Part shown: positions 52,611-62,469 of the stretch, in pieces
How positions within the stretch are numbered: the stretch's first letter is position 1
Layout: each line of letters begins with the position of its first letter
Source: a virus
Length of the DNA stretch: 64,000 nt
Virus record (IMG/VR): IMGVR_UViG_3300032297_000372
Span: 27,614-91,613 of that record
Strand: one strand, 5' to 3'
Notes under the pieces: generated by a model
Databases searched by the model: none
What the model saw: only the letters and a program-made list of their open reading frames with translations
What the model was told of the DNA's origin: nothing
Program-made: the position numbers and the translations under genes

Positions 52611-55523
52611 ATGGCAAAACGGCATATATTGAAATACGTTTTTACACCAGGTAATGCTGGTGTAGGTACGATTAGAATTCCAGGTAAATACGACTTGGAT
52701 GATTTGTTACTTATTACGAATACAACAGACAACGTTATACTTTATAACTTTGCGGATTCGGCCTATGCAGGAACAACAGCAGTTTATACAACAGCTGCTC
52801 TAGATGCATTTCCTAATCTATTACAAGGCAATGGCGGTTACACTACAATCACATTAGGTGTAAATACCACAGGCCAAAGTTCTGGAGATAAACTACAGAT
52901 TTTTGTAAGTGTTGAAGATGAAAGTTTTAGACCTTATAGATTTGGTACAGACGCTATTGAACGTATGCGTGTATCGACACCACAATCTTTAATTGATGCT
53001 GACTTTGAATATGGACTTCAACCAACCAAATGGGCAGGTTACGGAACAATTAGAGGTTATCCTAGTATATACGAATTACCTGGTGTTGATCTTGTCGTTG
53101 CTACAGTTACAACTGACTACACTACAACAAGTACAACTAACAGTTTAATCAATGTAGGATTTACTACAGCACATGGTTTATATCCAAGTAATACAGGAAT
53201 TAGTGTTTCTGGATTAAATAGAGGTGTTGCAGGTTTTAGTAGAGCTGACGGTAACTTCGTAGTCAACACTGTAACAACTCCAACAAATATTACTTATTTT
53301 GCTCGAGGTATAGTAGGAACAGTAAATGGACAAAGTTTATATGGTGATGATACTGTAGCTAAACGTGGGGCATTTTATAGTGGATCAACTATACCAGTTA
53401 CCACTATGTCTAGTGATGGATTAAATCCATCAACAATAACAGTAACTACCACTTCACAACATGGGCTATTACCGGGAATGTCAATTTATGCCGCAGTATC
53501 TACAGGAACAAATCCTGCCTTTGCTACCGGACCATTTATTGTATTGACTGTTCCTTCTCCTACAACTTTTACGTATCTAGCTAGAGCTGGTGCTGCGGTT
53601 TCTGGTATATCTGGATTTACGTTATACGCTCTTTCTAATTCAAAACTTTTACATAGACCTTTTGACGGCGGCGTAACTTTACAGACAAGTAGTCCTTCAT
53701 ATGGTGCAACTGTAGTCCGTCAAAGTAAAAAATATTTTAGATATCAATCAGGTAAAGGATTTTTGTGGTCAACAGGTACTTTATTTAAACCAAACTATGA
53801 TACGTTAAATGTTCAGGCTTCAGGAACAACTGTAGGTTCTGTTATTACAGTTACCACAGATGATGCCGATCACGGTATGCAAGCAAATGCTAACATTAGA
53901 TTAGATGGTATATCAACATCTGGTTACGAAGGTTATTATAATGTAGCCTCAGTTCTTAATGACTATCAGTTTACAGTAAATGCAACAAGTGTATTAGGTT
54001 CAACTATAGCATCATTGAATGCTGTATCTAAAACTTATCTAACAGGATGGCAAGGCGCCAGTGTTCGTGCTGGTCTTTTTGATGAACAGAACGGATTATT
54101 CTGGGAATATGATGGTAACACCTTATACGCTGTTAGACGTTCTGCCACAAATCAATTAACAGGAACTATTCAAGTTGTACAAAATTCCAATCAATTAATT
54201 GGAGCTAATACTCGTTTTGGTGAACAAGTTCGAGCTGGAGATAAAATTGTTCTTCGTGGTATGACTCATTTTGTTTCTAATGTTGCTAATGCCACTTTAA
54301 TGTTTGTTACTCCAGATTATCGTGGAGCTTCTGCTAGTGGTGTTCGAGGAAGTTTAATTACTGAAACTAGAATACCACAAAGCGACTTTAATATTGATAC
54401 CATTGACGGAAATGGACCAAGTGGTTTCAACATTGATTTAAATAAAATGCAGATGATGGGTATTCAATATACTTGGTACGGTGCAGGTTTTGCTGACTTC
54501 ATGTGTCGTGGTGCTGATGGTAATTGGGTCTTCGCACATAGAATTAAAAACAATAACGTTAACAATGAAGCTTACATGCGTTCTGGTAACTTGCCAGTTC
54601 GATACAGTATTGAGAACGATAGTCCTACAACCTATTTAACTTCTGCAATGGATAATAGTCAAACAACTATTCCTGTAGCAGAGACTAGATATTTCCCGAA
54701 TTCAGGTACAGTTTGGATTGAGGGTGAAGCAATTTACTTCTCAGGTAAAAGCACATCATCTGGTCCAGGAAATTTAACAGGTTGTGTACGTGCTGCATCA
54801 ATGACTGTATATCAATTGGGCGTAACTAATACAGTATCGGGAGGTGCAGCTGCTGCTCATACTAATAATGCAGGTGTTATATTGATTAGTAATACTGCTA
54901 GTCCAACATTGAATCATTGGGGTTCTGCGCTGATTATGGATGGTGGTTATGATGCTGATCGTGGTTATATTTTCAACTATCAAAAAGCACAAGCATCTTT
55001 AACAACAACTAACCAAACTGCATTCTTAATTCGTTTAGCACCTAGTGTTTCGAACAGTCAAGTTGGTGCTCTAGGTGTAAAAGACTTGTTAAATCGAAGT
55101 CAATTACTGTTAGAAGAAATTGCAGTTTCAGTTCACGGTGCAGGATCAACACCAGGTTCAGTTATTGTTGAAGGTGTTCTTAATCCTAAAAACTTGAATA
55201 CAGCTACATGGACAAACTTAACACCAGAAGCTGCTGGCGGTCAACCTAGTTTTGCTCAAGTATCAACATCATTCACTTGGATATCAGGAACATTTGCTTT
55301 ACCTGGAGAACAAGTTTTTGCGTTTACTGGACCTACAGATACCGGTGGTGCTAGTAAAGAGGTATTAAATCTAGGAAAGTTGAAAGAATTATCTGGTTCA
55401 CCTTTAGGTGGCGACTTTAAATATCCTGACGGTTCTGATATTTTAGCTGTCAATATTCGTTTATCAGCAGGTACAGCTTCAAACTCAATATTACTACTTC
55501 GTTGGTCAGAAGCACAAGCGTAA
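52611..55523 (+). CDS. Large conserved-type virion protein before neck genes
   Basis: The 970-aa protein opens with RHILKYVFTPGNAGVGTIRI, followed by VEDESFRPYRFGTDAIERMR (about residues 103-122), text I associate with large structural proteins of marine T4-like phages, without a firm family name. It is beta-rich with repeated short segments such as VTTTSQHGLLPGM and VTTDDADHGMQAN, which look like internal repeats of about 100 residues. A region reading MMGIQYTWYGAGFADFMCRG lies near residue 615. It sits between the fibre block and gp13 and has its own likely late promoter. It is probably a fibre, whisker-like or collar-associated protein; precise role unknown. Confidence 0.62.
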   Translation: MAKRHILKYVFTPGNAGVGTIRIPGKYDLDDLLLITNTTDNVILYNFADSAYAGTTAVYTTAALDAFPNLLQGNGGYTTITLGVNTTGQSSGDKLQIFVSVEDESFRPYRFGTDAIERMRVSTPQSLIDADFEYGLQPTKWAGYGTIRGYPSIYELPGVDLVVATVTTDYTTTSTTNSLINVGFTTAHGLYPSNTGISVSGLNRGVAGFSRADGNFVVNTVTTPTNITYFARGIVGTVNGQSLYGDDTVAKRGAFYSGSTIPVTTMSSDGLNPSTITVTTTSQHGLLPGMSIYAAVSTGTNPAFATGPFIVLTVPSPTTFTYLARAGAAVSGISGFTLYALSNSKLLHRPFDGGVTLQTSSPSYGATVVRQSKKYFRYQSGKGFLWSTGTLFKPNYDTLNVQASGTTVGSVITVTTDDADHGMQANANIRLDGISTSGYEGYYNVASVLNDYQFTVNATSVLGSTIASLNAVSKTYLTGWQGASVRAGLFDEQNGLFWEYDGNTLYAVRRSATNQLTGTIQVVQNSNQLIGANTRFGEQVRAGDKIVLRGMTHFVSNVANATLMFVTPDYRGASASGVRGSLITETRIPQSDFNIDTIDGNGPSGFNIDLNKMQMMGIQYTWYGAGFADFMCRGADGNWVFAHRIKNNNVNNEAYMRSGNLPVRYSIENDSPTTYLTSAMDNSQTTIPVAETRYFPNSGTVWIEGEAIYFSGKSTSSGPGNLTGCVRAASMTVYQLGVTNTVSGGAAAAHTNNAGVILISNTASPTLNHWGSALIMDGGYDADRGYIFNYQKAQASLTTTNQTAFLIRLAPSVSNSQVGALGVKDLLNRSQLLLEEIAVSVHGAGSTPGSVIVEGVLNPKNLNTATWTNLTPEAAGGQPSFAQVSTSFTWISGTFALPGEQVFAFTGPTDTGGASKEVLNLGKLKELSGSPLGGDFKYPDGSDILAVNIRLSAGTASNSILLLRWSEAQA

Positions 55524-55542
55524 TCACTTTAAAGATAAAAAC

Positions 55543-56499
55543 ATGGCACAAATTACTACAAGAGCTGAATTTAAAAATTACTGTATGCGCCGTTTAGGTT
55601 GGCCAGTAATTCAAATTAATGTAGATGATGACCAAATTGAAGATCGTATTGATGATGCTTTACAGTTCTTTCATGACTATCATTTTGATGGTTGTGAAAA
55701 GATTTACATGAAGCATCGTTTTACACAAGAAGATATTGATCGTAGATGGATTTATTGTCCAGACTCGGTACTATTTGTGCATTCTGTTTTACCTTTTGAT
55801 GATTCAAATTCTTCAGTTAATATGTTTGATTTGAGATATCAATTAAGATTACATGATTTATATGACTTCACCTCAGTATCTTATGTGTCTTATGAGATTA
55901 CCATGCAACATATTCGTACATTGAATCTGTTGTTTTCTGGTACTCCACAATTCAGATTTAATAGATTGCAGAATCGATTGATGTTAGATATTGATTGGTC
56001 AAGAGATGCTACTGTAGGTGAATATGTAATTATTGAATGTTATCGTAAACTTGATCCTGACACTATCACCTTAACTGGAACATTAACAGGTACAAATACT
56101 TCGAATGTGATGACAGGTACAGGTACAAAGTTTGACCAAGAAATTATAGAAAATGATTTCATAACTTTATCAGATGGACAATCAGTTCAAGTTAATAGAA
56201 TAATTTCACCAACACAGATTTATATTACAGGTAATTTAACAAGTAATATTGCTTCAGTTACTATGACTAAAGCTGGATTTACAGATGTTTGGAATGATCG
56301 ATTCATAAAACAATATGCAACTGCTAAGATCAAAGAACAATGGGGTTCTAACCTCAAGAAATTTGGTGGCATTCAAATGCCAGGTGGTGTTACTTTAAAT
56401 GGTAAAGAAATCTATGATGAAGCTGTTTTAGAGATTACTAAAATAGAAGATGAGATGCAGATGTATAACGTACTGCCCAATGAAATCATGATGGGTTAA
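55543..56499 (+). CDS. gp13: Neck protein gp13
   Basis: The 318-aa protein (T4 gp13 is 309 aa) has the gp13 start, RAEFKNYCMRRLGWPVIQINVDDDQIEDRI, then DDALQFFHDYHFDG. The C-terminus (FTDVWNDRFIKQYATAKIKEQWGSNLKKF, read in parts) and ending YNVLPNEIMMG are also characteristic. Gp13 and gp14 form the neck that seals the portal before tail joining. Residues about 178-250 hold a small beta insertion (TGTLTGTNTSNVMTGTGTKF). The next gene starts two bases after the stop. Confidence 0.92.
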   Translation: MAQITTRAEFKNYCMRRLGWPVIQINVDDDQIEDRIDDALQFFHDYHFDGCEKIYMKHRFTQEDIDRRWIYCPDSVLFVHSVLPFDDSNSSVNMFDLRYQLRLHDLYDFTSVSYVSYEITMQHIRTLNLLFSGTPQFRFNRLQNRLMLDIDWSRDATVGEYVIIECYRKLDPDTITLTGTLTGTNTSNVMTGTGTKFDQEIIENDFITLSDGQSVQVNRIISPTQIYITGNLTSNIASVTMTKAGFTDVWNDRFIKQYATAKIKEQWGSNLKKFGGIQMPGGVTLNGKEIYDEAVLEITKIEDEMQMYNVLPNEIMMG

Positions 56500-56500
56500 G

Positions 56501-57448
56501 ATGGCAACAAACTTTTATTTTAATAACTTTCCTGCCAATCAAGTAACCGAGGAACAACTTTTAGTTGAAGATTTGGTTATTGAAGCAATGCAAATATATG
56601 GCATGGATGTTTATTATTTACCAAGAACATCTCGTGATCCTGACGGTGAAGATATGTTATATGGTGAAGATACTCTGAAACAATATGTTAGTGCAGTTCC
56701 AATTGAAATATATTTGGAAAATGTCACTGGTATGGATGGTGACCAAGATTTTATTTCTAAGTTTGGTTTAGAAATACGTGATGAAATTAAAGTATTAGTA
56801 TCTCGTAGAAGATTTAAACATGAAATAGGTACTGCCAATTACAATGTTGCTAGAATTGGTGGGTTAACAGCAGCTAATAATACTGCACCAAAAAGACCTA
56901 GAGAAGGTGATTTAATTTTCATACCTTTATTACGTGGTTTCTTTGAGATTACTTTTGTAGAACATGAAAACGATCAAGCAATGTTTTACACTTTAGGTCG
57001 TGGCCGTGGTGGTAATGTTTATGTTTATGCATTAACTCTCAAACAATTTGTAATGTCGGATGAAATTATAAACACAGGTCGCAGTGAAATTGACGATCAA
57101 GCATTCGACTATTATCGTAAGACGAGATTGCCTGTAACTGTAGGTTCAGGTACATATTTGCAAGGTGAGATTGTTTATCAAGGTTCAACTTTAGCCAATG
57201 CTAATGCTCAAGCCATAGTACATACATGGACTGGTAATTATGTGGATGTCATTCGAGTAAATGGTTCATTCGCTAATGGAGAATTCTTAAAAGGAAATAC
57301 CAGTGGTGCGGTTTATACTACCTATGCACCAGACGATATGTCAGTATTTGATAATACATTTGAAGATGCTACAGATAATTATAGAATAGAAACCGAAGGT
57401 GAAGGCATTATCGACTTCACAGAACATAACCCATTTGGTGAGCCATAA
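56501..57448 (+). CDS. gp14: Neck protein gp14
   Basis: The 315-aa protein (T4 gp14 is 256 aa) begins with NFYFNNFPANQVTEEQLLVE, then GMDVYYLPRTSRDPDGEDML, typical of gp14. Residues about 110-170 include KRPREGDLIFIPLLRGFFEI and EHENDQAMFYTLGR. Residues about 215-275 are a short beta insert (GSGTYLQGEIVYQG, then FANGEFLKGNTSGAVY) that accounts for the extra length. It overlaps the gp15 start by one base (ATAATG). It works with gp13 to close the neck. Confidence 0.92.
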   Translation: MATNFYFNNFPANQVTEEQLLVEDLVIEAMQIYGMDVYYLPRTSRDPDGEDMLYGEDTLKQYVSAVPIEIYLENVTGMDGDQDFISKFGLEIRDEIKVLVSRRRFKHEIGTANYNVARIGGLTAANNTAPKRPREGDLIFIPLLRGFFEITFVEHENDQAMFYTLGRGRGGNVYVYALTLKQFVMSDEIINTGRSEIDDQAFDYYRKTRLPVTVGSGTYLQGEIVYQGSTLANANAQAIVHTWTGNYVDVIRVNGSFANGEFLKGNTSGAVYTTYAPDDMSVFDNTFEDATDNYRIETEGEGIIDFTEHNPFGEP

Positions 57449-58227
57449 TGTTACATAACGAGTTTTTTTATAATAGAACAATTAGAAAAATTGTTGTGGC
57501 ATTTGGTACAATTTTCAACGACTTACAAATCATTAGATTTACTAAAGCAGGCGTAGAGAAAGAAAGAATTCGAGTACCATTATCTTATGGTTCTAAAGAG
57601 AAATACATGACTCGACTTTTGGCAGATCCAGATTTACTCAAGTCTGTCAATACGGTTGTTCCTAGAATTTCATTTGACATGACTGGAATGGCATATGATC
57701 CTTCCAGAAAACAAATAACAACTGTTAAAAACTTTGCAACTAACAATTCTGCGACAACTTTGAAGTCTCAACGTATGCCTGTACCATATACGTTTGATTT
57801 TTCGATGTCGATTTATGTTAGAAATACTGAAGACGGTACACAAATACTAGAACAAATATTGCCATTCTTTACACCAGATTATACTGTATCTGTTAAATTT
57901 AATCCTACGATGGGTGATGCTGGTACTAAAGATATGCCTATTACATTGAATTCAGTATCTAATGAGGTTGATTATGAAGGTGATATGGCTTCAACCAGAT
58001 TAATTATTTGGAACTTAGAATTTACAGCAAGAAGTTTCATATGGCCTGCCATCAAAGAAGAATCTTATATTCGTAATGCAAATTCTAATGTCTATATTGA
58101 AACTACAACAACTAGTAATGTGACGACTAGTAATGTGGCTTTATTCTTTCATACTGAATCTGATAATGCTGCGGCAATGATAGATGATGAATTTGGGTTT
58201 GCGGATACTATAACTTACTTAGTTTAA
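57448..58227 (+). CDS. gp15: Tail completion and sheath stabiliser gp15
   Basis: The 259-aa protein (T4 gp15 is 272 aa) has FFYNRTIRKIVVAFGTIFND at its start and KERIRVPLSYGSKEKYMTRL at residues about 36-55, then PRISFDMTGMAYDPSRK (about residues 71-87). These segments are diagnostic for gp15, the hexamer that terminates the tail tube and sheath and joins the neck. It lies in T4 order between gp14 and gp16. Confidence 0.93.
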   Translation: MLHNEFFYNRTIRKIVVAFGTIFNDLQIIRFTKAGVEKERIRVPLSYGSKEKYMTRLLADPDLLKSVNTVVPRISFDMTGMAYDPSRKQITTVKNFATNNSATTLKSQRMPVPYTFDFSMSIYVRNTEDGTQILEQILPFFTPDYTVSVKFNPTMGDAGTKDMPITLNSVSNEVDYEGDMASTRLIIWNLEFTARSFIWPAIKEESYIRNANSNVYIETTTTSNVTTSNVALFFHTESDNAAAMIDDEFGFADTITYLV

Positions 58228-58236
58228 TATATAATT

Positions 58237-58617
58237 ATGAAAAAATTAAATGAAAAATTATCAGAAGTTTTTGATGTGGAACCTATACAAGTTGAAAGTA
58301 ACATTGTCGAGGTCAAAGAACCTATAGAAGATGATGCGGATTTTGCTCGTCAGAATATTAGAGAATTGATAGATAAAGGTAACAAAGCAGTTGACGGTAT
58401 TCTTAATGTTGCCAAAGAATCTGAAAAGGCGAGAGATTATGAAGTCGCTGCCAATCTAATTAAAAGTCTTTCTGATTTGAATAAAGATTTAATGGAGATT
58501 CAGAAACGTAAGAAAGATTTGACAGGTAAAAAGAATGATGGTCCTATCAATGTTGATAAGGCTGTGTTCGTAGGTTCAACTAACGAATTAATGAAACTTT
58601 TAAAAGATAATAAATAG
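58237..58617 (+). CDS. gp16: Small terminase subunit gp16
   Basis: The 126-aa protein (T4 gp16 is 164 aa) has a charged N-terminus and a central pair of helices (FARQNIRELIDKGNKAVDGI, then LIKSLSDLNKDLMEIQKRKK), which are the oligomerisation helices of gp16. The C-terminus (AVFVGSTNELMKLLK) is also typical. Gp16 recognises concatemer DNA and stimulates gp17. It is separated from gp17 by a Dps-like gene, which is not the T4 arrangement. Confidence 0.88.
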   Translation: MKKLNEKLSEVFDVEPIQVESNIVEVKEPIEDDADFARQNIRELIDKGNKAVDGILNVAKESEKARDYEVAANLIKSLSDLNKDLMEIQKRKKDLTGKKNDGPINVDKAVFVGSTNELMKLLKDNK

Positions 58618-58624
58618 GACTAAT

Positions 58625-59059
58625 ATGGAAACATTAATAACACAATTAAAAACTATTCTAGGAACAAACTTTGCTTTGTATTTTAAAGCACATTCGTTTC
58701 ATTGGAATATCGAAGGTTCAAACTTTCCACAATACCATGGTTTTCTAGGTGATTTCTACGAATCTGTTTTCGATCAGACAGATACTATTGCAGAACATAT
58801 TCGTCAATTAGATGCATATGCCCCTACATCTTTAGGAAGAATGTTAGAGTTATCTGATATACCAGAAACAACTAATATTCCACCAGCACTTGCAATGATA
58901 AGTGAATTAAAGAATGACAATGATCGTTTCATCATTCATCTACGTGCAGGTATTGTTGCTGCTGATGAAGCTGGTGAACCCGCAGTTTCTAATTTCTTGC
59001 AAGACATTTTAGCTAATCACCAAAAACACGCATGGATGTTACGTAGTATTATAAAATAA
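58625..59059 (+). CDS. Dps/ferritin-like protein
   Basis: The 144-aa protein looks like a small Dps family member. Its ferroxidase residues fit the inter-subunit Dps site: His26 (AHSFHWNIEG), His38 (QYHGFL), Asp53 and Glu57 (DQTDTIAEHI). The spacings of 12, 15 and 4 are those of classical Dps proteins. Dps shells oxidise iron with peroxide and protect DNA. It lies between the small and large terminase genes, with an AGGA sequence before the ATG and a one-base overlap with gp17 (TAATG). Possible roles include iron handling for the phage's iron enzymes or protection of DNA. The family is well supported; the role is inferred. Confidence 0.88.
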   Translation: METLITQLKTILGTNFALYFKAHSFHWNIEGSNFPQYHGFLGDFYESVFDQTDTIAEHIRQLDAYAPTSLGRMLELSDIPETTNIPPALAMISELKNDNDRFIIHLRAGIVAADEAGEPAVSNFLQDILANHQKHAWMLRSIIK

Positions 59060-60693
59060 TGAATGATGGTTATCTTGGTAATGTAAACCTTAAACGGGTT
59101 GGTGTCGAACTTTCATACACAGAGGAACAGGTAGCAGAAATATTAAAATGCTCCCAAGACCCCGTACATTTTATTAAAACTTATGTAAAGATTGTTCATG
59201 TTGATAAAGGCCTTGTTCCTTTTGACATGTGGAATTTCCAAGAAGATATGGTAAGTACCTTCAAGGATAATCGATTCATCATATGTAAAATGCCTCGACA
59301 GGTTGGAAAAACAACCACAACGGTCGGTTATATGTTGTGGTCTGTTTTATTCAGCGAGAATTATGTTGTAGGTATTCTTGCAAACAAAGGTCAATTAGCA
59401 CGTGACATTCTTGCTAAAATTCAATTAGCATACGAACATCTACCTTTATGGTTACAACAAGGTATCATTACTTGGAATAAAGGTAACATAGAACTAGAAA
59501 ACGGCTCGAAGATTTTTGCATATGCAACTTCTGCTGCTGGTGTCCGTGGTGGTACATTTAACTTAATCTTCTTAGATGAGTTTGCGTTCGTACCACATAA
59601 CATGGCACAAGAATTCTTCATGTCAACGTATCCTGTTATCTCTTCTGGTAAAACATCTAAAGTAATTATCGTTTCAACTCCTACCGGATTGAATCAATTC
59701 TATAAGATGTGGACAGATGCAATTGAAAAGAGATCAATGTATGTTCCTGTTGAAGTACATTGGTCTATGGTTCCAGGTCGAGATGCGAAGTGGCGAGATG
59801 AAACTATTCGGAATACCAGTGAAGAACAGTTTAGGCAAGAATTTGAAACTGAATTTATTGGTTCTACGGCAACATTGATCTCTGGTGTGAAGTTGAGATC
59901 ACTTGCGTTTCACACTCCTGTTAAGTCGGAGGACGGTCTGGACATCTATGAAATGCCACAGAAAGGTCACATGTACGTTTCATGTGTTGACTGCTCCGAA
60001 GGTGTCAACCAAGACTATTCTACAATCAATGTGGTTGACGTAACTCAAATACCGTACAGACAAGTGGCAAAATACCGTAGTAATAAGTTGCCTTTATTAT
60101 TGTTTCCGACGGTTATCTATTCGTTATCTAAAAGGTACAATGAGGCCTTTGCTTTAATTGAAACGAATAATATAGGTCAACAAGTGGTAGATGTGTTGCA
60201 TTATGACTTAGAATACGAAAACATCTACAAAATTGAACATCACCACATTAAAGGTCAAAGTATATCTGGTGGTTTTAAACGTGCGACTTCTTTTGGTTTG
60301 AGAACCACCAAATCCGTTAAAAAGATTGGATGTGCAAACTTAAAGACACTTATCGAATCTGATAAATTAATTATTAATGACTTTGACACCATTGCAGAAT
60401 TAAATACTTTTGCTAGGGTTAAAGATTCGTATGCTGCTGAAGAAGGTAATTATGACGACCTAGTTATGGGACTAGTTCAGTTTGCGTGGCTTGCAGCGCA
60501 GAATTATTTTAGAGATAGTACAAATATTGATATTCGTAGAGTTCTGGTTGAAGAAAACAACATGAGTGCAGAAGAAGACTTATTGCCAGTTGGTATTATA
60601 GATGATGGAAGACCAGAACCTACGGTTGATAGTAAAGGTATGGCATGGTATGACGATATAAGGGGTCAAGGATATACTCCCTCAAATTTCTAA
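59059..60693 (+). CDS. gp17: Large terminase gp17
   Basis: The 544-aa packaging motor (T4 gp17 is 610 aa) has the N-terminal segment VPFDMWNFQEDMV, Walker A at residues 80-85 (RQVGKT), Walker B with Asp173-Glu174 (FLDEFAFV), and a coupling motif (VSTPTGLNQFY). The C-terminal nuclease has the three expected acids, in VDCSEGVNQDYS, LIETNNIG and YDDLVMGLVQ. It cuts concatemers and translocates DNA into the prohead through gp20. The gene starts on the Dps stop codon. Confidence 0.97.
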   Translation: MNDGYLGNVNLKRVGVELSYTEEQVAEILKCSQDPVHFIKTYVKIVHVDKGLVPFDMWNFQEDMVSTFKDNRFIICKMPRQVGKTTTTVGYMLWSVLFSENYVVGILANKGQLARDILAKIQLAYEHLPLWLQQGIITWNKGNIELENGSKIFAYATSAAGVRGGTFNLIFLDEFAFVPHNMAQEFFMSTYPVISSGKTSKVIIVSTPTGLNQFYKMWTDAIEKRSMYVPVEVHWSMVPGRDAKWRDETIRNTSEEQFRQEFETEFIGSTATLISGVKLRSLAFHTPVKSEDGLDIYEMPQKGHMYVSCVDCSEGVNQDYSTINVVDVTQIPYRQVAKYRSNKLPLLLFPTVIYSLSKRYNEAFALIETNNIGQQVVDVLHYDLEYENIYKIEHHHIKGQSISGGFKRATSFGLRTTKSVKKIGCANLKTLIESDKLIINDFDTIAELNTFARVKDSYAAEEGNYDDLVMGLVQFAWLAAQNYFRDSTNIDIRRVLVEENNMSAEEDLLPVGIIDDGRPEPTVDSKGMAWYDDIRGQGYTPSNF

Positions 60694-60696
60694 AAA

Positions 60697-60704
60697 CATA
60701 AATA
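60697..60704 (+). promoter_or_regulatory. Probable late promoter (CATAAATA)
   Basis: CATAAATA lies four bases after the gp17 stop and 46 nt before the gp18 start. The sheath is needed in large amounts, which fits a dedicated late promoter. Confidence 0.6.
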
Positions 60705-60750
60705 CAACATAAAATAGAATTACTAAAGCCTGATAAAAGGAGATTAAACC

Positions 60751-62442
60751 ATGGCATTTCAATTATCACCAGGTGTAAATGTCTCAGAGATTGACTTAAC
60801 AACGGTCATTCCCTCTGTAGCTACTACTATCGGTGGTTTTGCCGGTAATTTCAACTGGGGTCCAGTTAATGAAATTACTTCCATTAATAATGAACTTCAG
60901 TTGGTTGAGCGTTTTGGCAAACCTGACGGTAACACATTTACATCGTTTTTCACAGCAGCAAACTTCCTTGCTTATGGAAGCAATTTAAAATTAGTACGTT
61001 CGGTTGGAGCCAGCGCAAAAAACGCTGTCGATAACGGAACTGGACCGGTCATTTTAAATGAAACTGATTACATAGATAATCATTCTAGTGGATCAGGAAC
61101 ACAATTTTTCGCAGCAAAATATCCAGGCACTTTAGCAAATGGCATTCGTATCGAAATTTGTGATGCTAACAATACCGTATTTAATGCTTGGACATATAAG
61201 AATCAATTTGATACTTCACCTTCAGCTTCTGATTATGCATCTTTACAGATTCCTGGTGGTTCTTCAAATGACGAAATTCATATCATAGTTTTAGATGCTA
61301 CTGGTAAAATTACTGGTACTGCAAACACCGTATTAGAAAAATATGGATTTGTATCTAAAGCTTCTGATGCTAAAAATACAGACGGTACATCAAATTATTA
61401 TAAAGATGTTATCAATAATAAATCAAAATATTTGTGGTGGTTAAAACATCCTACAGTAGGTACAAATTGGGGTACAACAGTAGCCGCTCAAGGAGAAGCT
61501 GGTTTTGATAAGTCTGCCGAGATTATCGGATACACTTTAGCTGGCGGTGTAGATGCTGCTCCAGTTTCAGCTAATGTACAAACATCTTTTGCTTTGTTCA
61601 ATAATTCAGATTCAGTAGATATTTCTTTATTGATGGCTGGTCCATATACAGATGCAACTACAGTTAATAACTTAATTAGCCTTGTTGATGATCGTAAAGA
61701 TTGTATGTTATTTGTTTCTCCACCTTCAACAGACGTTATTGATAATGCTGATTCGGAAGCTTTAGCAATATCAAATCTAATCACTACTTTAACTCCAAGT
61801 TCATATGTTGTAATCGACTCTGCTTGGAAATATCAGTACGACAAATATAGTGACGTTTATCGTTGGATACCTTTAAATGCTGATATCGCAGGTCTATGTG
61901 CTAGAACAGATATACAAAGAGATCCATGGTTCTCACCAGCAGGTTTAAATAGAGGACAAATTAAGAATGTAGTTAAACTTTCATGGAATCCTAAGAAATC
62001 TGAACGTGATATGATCTATAAAGCTGGTATTAATCCAGTAGTTACATTCCCAGGTGAAGGTACAATTCTTTATGGTGATAAGACTTTCCAAAATAGACCT
62101 TCAGCATTTGATCGTATTAACGTTCGCCGTTTATTCTTGATCTTAGAGAAGACAATTGCTAAGGCATCACGTTCAACTCTATTTGAATTCAACGATGAAT
62201 TTACAAGAGCTCAGTTTGTAAATCTTGTAGAGCCATACTTGCGTGATATTCAAGGTCGCCGTGGCATCTATGACTACCGTGTTGTTTGCGATACAACAAA
62301 TAATACACCAGAAGTTATAGATCAGAATCAATTTGTAGGTGACATTTATATTAAACCAGCTCGTTCGATTAATTTCATACAACTCAACTTTGTAGCAGTA
62401 CGTACAGGTGTTGCGTTCAATGAAATAGTCGGAAAATTCTAA
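60751..62442 (+). CDS. gp18: Tail sheath protein gp18
   Basis: The 563-aa protein (T4 gp18 is 659 aa) begins QLSPGVNVSEIDLTTVIPSV, then GGFAGNFNWGPVNE, the usual sheath N-terminus. The C-terminal core (NVRRLFLILEKTIAKASRST, then FEFNDEFTRAQFVNLVEPYL and IYIKPARSINFIQLNFVAVR) is the strongly conserved contractile domain. A strong AAGGAG ribosome site at 60737-60742 fits high expression. It forms the contractile sleeve around the gp19 tube. Confidence 0.96.
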   Translation: MAFQLSPGVNVSEIDLTTVIPSVATTIGGFAGNFNWGPVNEITSINNELQLVERFGKPDGNTFTSFFTAANFLAYGSNLKLVRSVGASAKNAVDNGTGPVILNETDYIDNHSSGSGTQFFAAKYPGTLANGIRIEICDANNTVFNAWTYKNQFDTSPSASDYASLQIPGGSSNDEIHIIVLDATGKITGTANTVLEKYGFVSKASDAKNTDGTSNYYKDVINNKSKYLWWLKHPTVGTNWGTTVAAQGEAGFDKSAEIIGYTLAGGVDAAPVSANVQTSFALFNNSDSVDISLLMAGPYTDATTVNNLISLVDDRKDCMLFVSPPSTDVIDNADSEALAISNLITTLTPSSYVVIDSAWKYQYDKYSDVYRWIPLNADIAGLCARTDIQRDPWFSPAGLNRGQIKNVVKLSWNPKKSERDMIYKAGINPVVTFPGEGTILYGDKTFQNRPSAFDRINVRRLFLILEKTIAKASRSTLFEFNDEFTRAQFVNLVEPYLRDIQGRRGIYDYRVVCDTTNNTPEVIDQNQFVGDIYIKPARSINFIQLNFVAVRTGVAFNEIVGKF

Positions 62443-62448
62443 TAAATA
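62441..62448 (+). promoter_or_regulatory. Probable late promoter (AATAAATA)
   Basis: AATAAATA overlaps the gp18 stop and lies 21 nt before the gp19 start; a TAGGAG ribosome site lies between. Confidence 0.5.
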
Positions 62449-62469
62449 GAGAGATAGGAGAAAATACAA

